Shown here: positions 1 to 5,606 of the stretch, piece by piece
Layout: each line of letters starts with the position of its first letter
How positions within the stretch are numbered: position 1 is the first letter of the stretch
NCBI GenBank assembly: GCA_003509805.1
Contig: DOMV01000055.1
Coordinates: forward strand, 1 to 7,136
Reading direction: 5' to 3'
DNA: 7,136 nt
DNA from: Planctomycetaceae bacterium
GTDB taxonomy: Bacteria; Planctomycetota; Planctomycetia; Pirellulales; Thermoguttaceae
Made by a program: the position numbers and the translations under genes
Notes under the pieces: generated by a model
Told to the model about the DNA's origin: nothing
Seen by the model: only the letters and a program-made list of their open reading frames with translations
The model's database searches: none

Positions 1-2835
1 GCGAAGAACCTGAACCTCGTCGGCGGAGCCTCCTTCACGGGCAACGTCGCCGGCGACCGCGGCGGCGCGATCTTCTCCGGCGGCGCGATCGGCAACGACG
101 AAGTGGACGTCCGCATCGGCGGCAACACGCTCTTCCTCGGCAACAAGGCCGGATCGAACGGCGGTGCGATCTACATGGCGGGCGGCGGCAACAACTCGAC
201 CGGTCGCGCGACCTTGCTGCTCGATTCGGAAAGGGGCGACATCACCTTTACCGGCAACGAAGCCGCCGGCGTCTCGAACGCGATTCATCTTGAGAAGAAC
301 ACGAAGCTCAAGGTCATCGGGCGCAACAACGTCTACTTCCACGACCGGATCAGCGGCGGGAGCGGGAACGCTTTCGTGAAAGAAGGAACGGGAAGCGTCT
401 CCTTCCTCGGGAACAACGTTTTGACGACCGGCGGCGGGGCGATCCAGCTTTACGGCGGAACGACCCGGCTCGTCGACGGGGCGGTGCTTTCCGCGGGGAA
501 CAGCGATTTCTTCATGGACAAGCCGGATACCCGGCTGGTCGGCAACGGGGCGATCATCGCGACCGACGGCTTCGAGTTCCGGAACGGAACCGTTTCCGCG
601 GACGACCTGTACAAATTCGACGCCGGCGAGGGCAAACTCGTGGCAACCGGCGGCGTGATCGGGACGCTCGTCCTGGACGGCGGAAAAGCGGTGTTCAACC
701 AGACGACCTTTGCCGTGGACCTCGGGCGCGACGGTTTGATGAACCCGGTCGCGGACCTGGTCGAAGTGAACGGCGCCGTGGAATTCAAAAACACGAACAC
801 CTTCACGATCGGCCAATGGGCGAACGGGACCTTCGATATCATCACCTCGACGAGCGACATGCTCACATTCGACAAGAGCAAATGGAACGAGATCGTCGAG
901 GGGCGACGGAAGGCCACGATCGACTGGAAAAACACCGGGACGAACCTCTCGCAGGCGCCGGTCTACGACAAGACGGTTATTCAACTGACGGTTGAAATGA
1001 CGAACGATTTCCTGACGTGGACCAACGGGGCCGACGAACGAGGCAACCGGCAATGGGATTCGTCCAGCAAAAACTGGCTCGGCATCCTTATCGAAGGAAC
1101 AGACTGCTTCCTTACCGACGATTACGCCCGGTTTACCGGAAAAGGCCAGGGAGACGTCAACGTCGTCGCCGACGGCGTGACGACCGGCGGCATGTTGATC
1201 ACCCAGGGGAATTACATTTTCAACGGGGGCGGGATCAGCGGACGGAAAGCCCTGGACCCGGCGATGGCCCGGGCGTATGACGGCGTGCTCCGCATCGAAG
1301 GCGGCAGGACGACGTTCAATACCGACGTCGATTTCGAAGGCGAAGTCCGTATCGTCAACCAGGGAACCCATGTGATCCTGGGCGCGAACGGGAAAATCGC
1401 GACCGACGGCCGCTTTTTCCTCGACAGCGGTACGACCTTCGAATTCACCGCCGGGGAATACGCGCTCGTTGCCGACGATATCGTGTTCAACGGCGACGTG
1501 ATCCTGCACCGCCCGAGCGTTGCGTCGGTCGATAACGTGATCGTTTCGACCGGGACGGTTTTGGACCGGATCCGGCTCGACGATCTCTTCGACGGGAAAA
1601 CCACCGGGCTGTACGCTCAAACGACGACCTACGATACCGTCGACAATCCGCATGCGATGGGGTTGAACTACGGCCAGATCAAGGTCGGCGAGTTCGCCGA
1701 TTTCAACAGGCTCGGTTGGAACGAATCGGAAGTCGCGGCGGCGTTGGACGACGTGTTCGCCGACGGCAGCGCGATGGACGAGGAATTCATCCGATTGCGG
1801 AATACGATGTACGGCAGCGACATGACCAACGAAGGCGTCGAGTACATTCTCGACCAGATGCGGGGAACGGAAATGGCGGCGGATGCGTTGACCATCGCGC
1901 TTTGGAGCCCGTGGCGGACGGCATTCAATCACCTCTCGCAGGACCAGCGTTTCCTCCCCGCGGCGGCCCATGACCCGGCGTATCGCGGACAGGTCGGCAC
2001 GCAACCGGTTTCGACGAAGGATTTCTGGTTGCAGGGATTCTGGAGAAACAGCGACATCTCGAACGATCCGGCCGGGACCCAGTCCTATACGCTTGAAAGT
2101 TCCGGCTCGATCCTGGGCGTCGACAAGAAGGTCACGATGAATACGACCCTCGGTTTGGTCATGAATTTCACGGAACCCCGGTTGAACTCGCGGTTCGGGC
2201 GAATCAGGGCGCACGACTGGGGGATGGCCCTCTACGCGAAGCATTTCATTTCCGACTCCGTCTACGTGAACGCCTACCTCGGATTCGGACACCAGGAGTA
2301 CGATTACGAGCGTTACGAGATGGCGGGCAAGTACGAAGCGGACTATGACGGTAATTCGCTTTACACGAGCGTCGAACTCGTCCGGCCGATCTTCTGGAAG
2401 CGCGGCGGTACCTTGCTGCCGCTCATCGCCTTCGATTACCAGAAATCCTGGGCGAGCGATTTCGAGGAAACAGGCGGCCTGTTCGCGAAGCGGGTCACGG
2501 ACGGCGAACTGGAATCGACCCAGATACGGTTCGGTTTGAACTCGCGTTGGCAGCTCCGCGAGGTATTCAGCCTCGACACGCGGTTGCAATACGGCCGAGA
2601 ATTGAGCAACTCCCCGTACGGAACCGTCAAGGCCACCTTCCTTTCCGCGCCGGATGCGGGACCGATGAAGTTGCACGGAGTCGATCTCGGGGTTGATTTC
2701 TTGAACGTCGGTTTCGGCGGCCAGGTGTACCTGAATGCCTGTCGTACGATTTACATGTTCGGCGATTACGACTACGATGTCGGCAACAAGGGGGTCGCCA
2801 ACACCTTCCAGCTCGGGCTCGTCTATCAACGGTAG
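1..2835 (+). CDS. Autotransporter, Pmp-like beta-helix passenger plus C-terminal beta-barrel (5' truncated)
   Basis: The frame is open from base 1 to the TAG at 2833-2835, so 944 codons of a longer protein are visible and the start and signal peptide lie upstream. The GTG at 103 is only an internal codon. Counting codons from base 1, codons 12-148 carry alternating FxxN (FTGN 12, FLGN 45, FTGN 83, FLGN 135) and GGAI (21, 27, 54, 145) motifs, the repeat signature of chlamydial polymorphic membrane proteins, which fold as a right-handed beta-helix. Around codons 340-414 a segment with spaced Trp residues (LTWTNG, QWD, NWLG) ending in YIFNGGGISG resembles the autotransporter-associated strand repeats of Verrucomicrobia and Planctomycetes. 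Codons of about 671-944 alternate polar and aromatic residues in strands (FWLQGFWRN, GMALYAKHF, YVNAYLGFG, FQLGLVYQR), as in the autotransporter barrel domain. By family knowledge the barrel inserts in the outer membrane and the passenger is surface-exposed; its ligand is unknown. The last residue is Arg, not the usual aromatic. A terminator follows closely. Confidence 0.88.
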   Translation, partial: AKNLNLVGGASFTGNVAGDRGGAIFSGGAIGNDEVDVRIGGNTLFLGNKAGSNGGAIYMAGGGNNSTGRATLLLDSERGDITFTGNEAAGVSNAIHLEKNTKLKVIGRNNVYFHDRISGGSGNAFVKEGTGSVSFLGNNVLTTGGGAIQLYGGTTRLVDGAVLSAGNSDFFMDKPDTRLVGNGAIIATDGFEFRNGTVSADDLYKFDAGEGKLVATGGVIGTLVLDGGKAVFNQTTFAVDLGRDGLMNPVADLVEVNGAVEFKNTNTFTIGQWANGTFDIITSTSDMLTFDKSKWNEIVEGRRKATIDWKNTGTNLSQAPVYDKTVIQLTVEMTNDFLTWTNGADERGNRQWDSSSKNWLGILIEGTDCFLTDDYARFTGKGQGDVNVVADGVTTGGMLITQGNYIFNGGGISGRKALDPAMARAYDGVLRIEGGRTTFNTDVDFEGEVRIVNQGTHVILGANGKIATDGRFFLDSGTTFEFTAGEYALVADDIVFNGDVILHRPSVASVDNVIVSTGTVLDRIRLDDLFDGKTTGLYAQTTTYDTVDNPHAMGLNYGQIKVGEFADFNRLGWNESEVAAALDDVFADGSAMDEEFIRLRNTMYGSDMTNEGVEYILDQMRGTEMAADALTIALWSPWRTAFNHLSQDQRFLPAAAHDPAYRGQVGTQPVSTKDFWLQGFWRNSDISNDPAGTQSYTLESSGSILGVDKKVTMNTTLGLVMNFTEPRLNSRFGRIRAHDWGMALYAKHFISDSVYVNAYLGFGHQEYDYERYEMAGKYEADYDGNSLYTSVELVRPIFWKRGGTLLPLIAFDYQKSWASDFEETGGLFAKRVTDGELESTQIRFGLNSRWQLREVFSLDTRLQYGRELSNSPYGTVKATFLSAPDAGPMKLHGVDLGVDFLNVGFGGQVYLNACRTIYMFGDYDYDVGNKGVANTFQLGLVYQR

Positions 2836-2879
2836 TCGAAACCCGATTCCCGGGAGCGATCCTTTGATCGAAAAGAACG

Positions 2880-2916
2880 AAAACACCCTCGCCCCAAAAC
2901 GAGGGCGTTTTCTTTT
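2880..2916 (+). terminator. Intrinsic terminator after the autotransporter
   Basis: The left arm AAAACACCCTCG (2880-2891) pairs with the right arm CGAGGGCGTTTT (2900-2911). There is one A/C mismatch, an 8-nt loop (CCCCAAAA) and a following T-rich run (TTTTCTTTT). It lies 44 bases after the autotransporter stop and ends 23 bases before the rph start. rph therefore either needs its own promoter, which I could not identify, or depends on read-through. The A-rich left flank means the hairpin could also act weakly on the reverse strand. Confidence 0.85.
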
Positions 2917-2939
2917 CGAAATGACGGAAGACGAATACC

Positions 2940-3710
2940 ATGCGAAATGACCAGCGACAGGATTGGCGACGGCGCGATCGACGTCAGGCCGACGAATTGC
3001 GGCCTGTCGTCGTCCGGCCGGGTTTTCTCAAAACGGCGCCCGGAAGCGTCCTGATCTCGGCCGGCGAAACAATGGTCTTATGTACCGCTTCGCTGGCCGG
3101 GGAATTGCCGCGCTGGATGCCGAAAGAATCGACCAAAGGTTGGGTTACGGCCGAATATCGAATGCTTCCGGGCAGCACGTCGCCCCGCTCTCCCCGGAGC
3201 GACAGGCCGGACGGGCGGGCAACGGAAATCCAGCGATTGATCGGCCGTTCGCTTCGTGCCGTGGTCGATCTTGAAAAACTCGGTCCTCGAACCGCCACCG
3301 TCGACTGCGATGTGCTCCAAGCGGATGGAGGAACCAGAACTCTTTCCATAACAGGCGCTTACATTGCCCTCGCGATCGCTTTTCGAACGCTTTTTCCCCG
3401 GTCGGAATCCCGGTCGGAATCGTGTCCGGAGTCCGGCTTGGAATCCTGGCCGTTCACCGATTCCGTGGCCGCGACAAGCGTCGGAATTGTCAATGGAACC
3501 CCTTTATTGGACTTGTGTTATGAGGAGGATATCGATGCGGAAGTCGATATGAACCTGGTTTTGACCGGTTCCGGCCGATTTATCGAAATCCAGGGAACCG
3601 GTGAGGAATCGACTTTTTCGGAAACGGAACTCCATTCAATGCTTGCACTTGGACGAAAAGGGATTTCCGAGTTGACCCGCCTGCAAAATTCCATTTTGGA
3701 ATCGCATTGA
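2940..3710 (+). CDS. rph: Ribonuclease PH
   Basis: This is a phosphorolytic 3'-5' exoribonuclease that trims tRNA 3' ends using inorganic phosphate; the family acts as a ring-shaped hexamer in the cytoplasm. The 256-residue product shows the family landmarks in order: DELRPVVVRPGF near the N-terminus, GSVLISAGETMVLCTAS, GWVTAEYRMLPGST, DGRATEIQRLIGRSLRAVVDL, DCDVLQADGGTRT and DMNLVLTGSGRFIEIQGTGE. Arg93 and Arg133 correspond to the phosphate-site arginines (E. coli Arg86 and Arg126). Asp197 and Asp203, six residues apart, correspond to the catalytic and metal-site acidic pair (E. coli Asp178 and Asp184). The start at 2940 is supported by GGAAG at 2926-2930. The protein is about 18 residues longer than E. 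coli RNase PH (238). The extra length is a short basic N-terminal extension and a Ser/Glu-rich insert (RSESRSESCPESGLES, about residues 154-169) made of 12-bp DNA repeats. All key residues are kept, so the enzyme is probably active. Confidence 0.96.
   Translation: MRNDQRQDWRRRDRRQADELRPVVVRPGFLKTAPGSVLISAGETMVLCTASLAGELPRWMPKESTKGWVTAEYRMLPGSTSPRSPRSDRPDGRATEIQRLIGRSLRAVVDLEKLGPRTATVDCDVLQADGGTRTLSITGAYIALAIAFRTLFPRSESRSESCPESGLESWPFTDSVAATSVGIVNGTPLLDLCYEEDIDAEVDMNLVLTGSGRFIEIQGTGEESTFSETELHSMLALGRKGISELTRLQNSILESH
3398..3445 (+). repeat. 12-bp tandem repeat inside rph (about 4 units)
   Basis: CCGGTCGGAATC occurs twice in perfect tandem (3398-3409 and 3410-3421), followed by two diverged 12-bp units (3422-3433 and 3434-3445, the last ending GGAATC). 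Read in frame this gives four xxES units (RSES, RSES, CPES, GLES). The block falls between the conserved 'SITGAYIALAIAF' helix and the 'VAATSVGIVNG' strand, where other members of the family vary in length, so it is a tolerated loop expansion. Confidence 0.85.
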
Positions 3711-3716
3711 CCGATC

Positions 3717-3740
3717 GAGACGGGAATTGAAACGGGGATC
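3717..3740 (+). repeat. 12-bp tandem near-repeat just after rph
   Basis: GAGACGGGAATT (3717-3728) is followed directly by GAAACGGGGATC (3729-3740). The two units agree at 9 of 12 positions. The pair begins 6 bases after the rph stop codon. Confidence 0.5.
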
Positions 3741-3750
3741 CGATTAAAGA

Positions 3751-3759
3751 TGATATACT
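3751..3759 (+). promoter_or_regulatory. Possible extended -10 promoter element
   Basis: TGATATACT matches the extended -10 form TGnTATAAT with one mismatch. No good -35 is present at the usual 16-18-base spacing; the nearest TTGAAA (3727-3732) is 21 bases upstream, which is too far. If active, transcription would begin near 3766 and run through the gene-free region toward the glycosyltransferase. Promoter consensus in this lineage is uncertain, so this is a candidate only. Confidence 0.3.
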
Positions 3760-3864
3760 GGAAACGCGCTGAAAACGAACATTTGGTCAAGTCTGCCTGC
3801 CACACTCACTCGTTCCTAACCGCTGTCTGTACAATGGCATCAACGGATCGTTCGAGCGGCAAGC

Positions 3865-3888
3865 GGTTGTGCGCAGGATTGTGCGCGG
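3865..3888 (+). repeat. 12-bp tandem near-repeat in the rph-glycosyltransferase spacer
   Basis: GGTTGTGCGCAG (3865-3876) and GATTGTGCGCGG (3877-3888) are adjacent and agree at 10 of 12 positions. The next bases (GAGGATTGTCAT) keep part of the pattern. Confidence 0.55.
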
Positions 3889-4074
3889 GAGGATTGTCAT
3901 GCCGTATACGGTCTATGCCGAACGCGATTGAAAATTTCCCGAAGTCGATTCCTGAAAAGCCTCTTCTTTCCGAAGGCAAACGGGCGGACAGGACGGAAAA
4001 CTCAACCGGCTTCGGTATAAAATGGTCCCTTTTTCGCTGTATCGCTTGTTTTCCGCACGTTACGGAGGTAGAAT

Positions 4075-4090
4075 AACGCGAGCGTTTTTT
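4075..4090 (+). terminator. Weak terminator-like hairpin with T tract
   Basis: AACGC (4075-4079) and GCGTT (4082-4086) can pair. The loop is either the 2 bases GA, or CGAG if the innermost C-G pair opens. Four more T residues follow (T6 in total, 4085-4090). The stem is short, so the call is tentative. It would end a transcript from the 3751 element at roughly 320 nt, upstream of the glycosyltransferase start. Confidence 0.3.
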
Positions 4091-4140
4091 CAACCGGGTT
4101 TGATCGTGTTGTCCGACCAACCGACCGCCGCCGGGACATC

Positions 4141-4160
4141 TCATTTCGACTCATTTCGAC
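4141..4160 (+). repeat. Perfect 10-bp direct repeat upstream of the glycosyltransferase
   Basis: TCATTTCGAC occurs twice without a gap, about 70 bases before the chosen start codon. The spacing of one DNA helical turn would suit a protein-binding site, but it may equally be another small slippage duplication like those elsewhere in the window. Confidence 0.6.
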
Positions 4161-4227
4161 CGGTTGTCGGCGTAGAAAATGATTTCGAGAGATGCCGCGT
4201 GTTCTGCATGACACCAACGAGGTTTCC

Positions 4228-5547
4228 ATGTCCGTTCGACTTCGTATCGCCGTTCTTGATGAAGAATTGCCGTTTCCGGCAAATTCGGGAAAACGGCTTC
4301 GGACGATGAACCTGATTACCCGGCTGGCGAAACGTCATGAAATCACCTATGTTTCCTACATGAACGGCGACCGGGATGAATGGCGTCTTGCCCGGGATTA
4401 TTTTCAAAACGCGGGAATTCCGGTCGATCCTCTCGATGACCGGGTCCCGGAAAAAAAAGGGGTTGGTTTTTGTTTCCGGTTGTTCGCCAACCTTTTTTCG
4501 TCGTTGCCCTATTCCGTCCAGACCCATAACCGACGTGCCCTCCGGAGTTTTGTCCGCCGCAACACCGGAATCGACCGGTTCGACCTTTGGCACTGCGAAT
4601 GGACGCCTTATGCGCTGGCCTGCCTCGGGGTGGTGAAGGAACCTTGGCTCGTGATGGCCCACAATGTCGAGTCCTTGATCTGGAAACGCATGTTCGAGTC
4701 GGAACGGTCGGGACTCAGACGATGGTATATCGGCAGGCAGTATTTGAAATACGATCTTTTCGAGAAAAAAGTATATTCCCAATCCCCTCAATTGGTTACG
4801 GTCAGCGATGAGGACGCCCGGCTTGCGGAAACGGAGTACGGCGCGAAGGATGTCCGGGTGGTCGACAACGGGGTCGATCTCGCCTTTTTTCACCCGAATC
4901 CGAGGTCGGCGGAAAACCCGCATGTCGACCGGATCGCGCACCGCATCCTTTTTCTCGGGAGCCTCGATTGGCGACCGAATCGTGATGCGGTGGAACTGCT
5001 TTTGGATCATGTGTTTCCCGCGATCCGGCAAAAAGTGCCCGAGGCGGAACTGCAAATCGTCGGGCGTCGCGCACCGGATCGGCTTCGGTCGAAAATCGTT
5101 TCTCAAAAAGGAGTTATGCTGTTCAGCGACGTTCCTGACGTCCGACCGTTCCTTTGGAATTGCGGTTTCATGATTGTTCCCCTCCGCATCGGGGGGGGGT
5201 CCCGGTTGAAGATTTTGGAAGCGCTCGCGGCGGATTGTCCGGTCGTAAGCACCCGTATCGGGGCGGAAGGACTGCGGCTGCGACATGAAAGGGATCTGCT
5301 GCTCGGGGAAACCCCGGAAGAGCTGATCGACCGGGCCATCCAGGCGATTCACGACCCTGAAATGATTCGCCGACTGGGACATACGGGGCATGAAACCGTG
5401 TGTCGGGAATATCCTTGGGACATTTTGGCCGAAAAACTGGACACGATTTGGAACGACATGCTCAAACGTCCCGGGCATGATCGGCCGGAAAATGCAACCG
5501 GTCCCGGCCGGCCCCGGCATCAAAAGCCCCGCGTTTTCTTCCGTTAA
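4228..5547 (+). CDS. GT-B glycosyltransferase, family 4-like
   Basis: The product transfers a sugar from an activated donor to an unknown acceptor, most likely in making a surface glycan; it is cytoplasmic or membrane-associated with no clear transmembrane helix. From the ATG at 4228 it is 439 residues. The N-terminal Rossmann half shows IAVLDEELPFPANSGKRLR (residues 7-25) with the donor/acceptor loop GK at 21-22, and AHNVES from 144. The second half begins near VVDNGVD (N214), followed by FLGSLDWRPNRDAV (G244), then PLRIGGGSRLKILEALAAD with Glu331. The first Glu of the classical EX7E motif is replaced by the Gly-rich loop, as in many members with the GxGxRxKxLEA form. I chose 4228 because GAGG sits 5 bases upstream and the core fold begins at once; an in-frame ATG at 4192 would add 12 residues. 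The last 20 or so residues are Pro/Gly/Arg-rich and look like a non-domain tail. G9 (5191-5199) and A8 (4451-4458) tracts lie in the coding region. Confidence 0.9.
   Translation: MSVRLRIAVLDEELPFPANSGKRLRTMNLITRLAKRHEITYVSYMNGDRDEWRLARDYFQNAGIPVDPLDDRVPEKKGVGFCFRLFANLFSSLPYSVQTHNRRALRSFVRRNTGIDRFDLWHCEWTPYALACLGVVKEPWLVMAHNVESLIWKRMFESERSGLRRWYIGRQYLKYDLFEKKVYSQSPQLVTVSDEDARLAETEYGAKDVRVVDNGVDLAFFHPNPRSAENPHVDRIAHRILFLGSLDWRPNRDAVELLLDHVFPAIRQKVPEAELQIVGRRAPDRLRSKIVSQKGVMLFSDVPDVRPFLWNCGFMIVPLRIGGGSRLKILEALAADCPVVSTRIGAEGLRLRHERDLLLGETPEELIDRAIQAIHDPEMIRRLGHTGHETVCREYPWDILAEKLDTIWNDMLKRPGHDRPENATGPGRPRHQKPRVFFR
4451..4462 (+). repeat. A8G4 homopolymer run in the glycosyltransferase
   Basis: Eight A residues (4451-4458) are followed directly by four G residues, encoding Glu75-Lys76-Lys77-Gly78. 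A one-base loss moves reading into a frame that stops at TGA 4637-4639. Runs of this length are known to cause polymerase slippage in bacteria. Confidence 0.9.
5191..5199 (+). repeat. Poly-G9 tract in the glycosyltransferase catalytic loop
   Basis: Nine consecutive G bases encode Gly322-Gly323-Gly324, just before the Ser-Arg-Leu-Lys-x-x-Glu motif that binds the sugar nucleotide. With eight G the frame reaches TGA two codons after the mixed codon (GGT-CCC-GGT-TGA). With ten G it reaches TGA at 5286-5288 after 29 altered codons. Either change removes Glu331 and the remaining C-terminal domain. Confidence 0.95.
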
Positions 5548-5549
5548 AC

Positions 5550-5604
5550 GCCCCGTGCGAGCCTTGTGAACGCCCTGCGAACGCCTTGTGAACGTCCTGC
5601 ATTG
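5550..5604 (+). repeat. 11-bp tandem repeat (5 units) filling the glycosyltransferase-isomerase spacer
   Basis: Successive 11-bp units are GCCCCGTGCGA, GCCTTGTGAAC, GCCCTGCGAAC, GCCTTGTGAAC and GTCCTGCATTG. Units 2 and 4 are identical, so a 22-bp period is also visible. The array starts 2 bases after the glycosyltransferase stop and ends 2 bases before the isomerase ATG, so it holds whatever ribosome-binding sequence the isomerase uses. Confidence 0.85.
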
Positions 5605-5606
5605 AG

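Larger units (their letters stand above)
3711..4227. other. Gene-free region between rph and the glycosyltransferase
   Basis: About 500 bases hold no ORF that resembles a known protein. The longest + strand frame (3750-4076) uses codons such as ATA and CTA that the neighbouring genes avoid, and it is rich in Cys, Arg and Ser without any motif. Visible elements are an extended -10-like promoter (3751-3759), two 12-bp near-repeats (3717-3740 and 3865-3888), a perfect GGAGGT at 4064-4069 with no start codon 5-12 bases downstream, a short hairpin followed by T6 (4075-4090), and a perfect 10-bp direct repeat (4141-4160). It may be a long leader, a small RNA gene or a decayed gene; the sequence does not decide between these. 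Confidence 0.6.

Noticed and set aside
450..935. 161-codon - strand frame opposite the autotransporter passenger
   Set aside because: It is a shadow of the repetitive passenger coding sequence with no protein motif; the + strand frame is continuous and convincing.
2857..2870. CGATC-CTTT-GATCG hairpin between the autotransporter stop and its terminator
   Set aside because: It is only a 5-bp stem with no T-run after it; the strong terminator just downstream explains the region.
3522..3537. GAGGAGG followed by ATG inside rph, resembling an internal translation start
   Set aside because: These bases encode the conserved Glu-Glu-Asp of the catalytic region, and the ATG opens a frame of only a few codons.
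4016..4023. TATAAAAT as a -10 box for the glycosyltransferase
   Set aside because: No -35-like hexamer lies 16-18 bases upstream and no TG extension precedes it, so an AT-rich coincidence is as likely.
3750..4076. 108-codon + strand frame in the rph-glycosyltransferase spacer
   Set aside because: Its codon use (ATA, CTA, TCA) is unlike the neighbours, it has no motif or ribosome-binding site at its start, and its composition is Cys/Arg/Ser-rich. It looks non-coding, though a decayed gene cannot be excluded.
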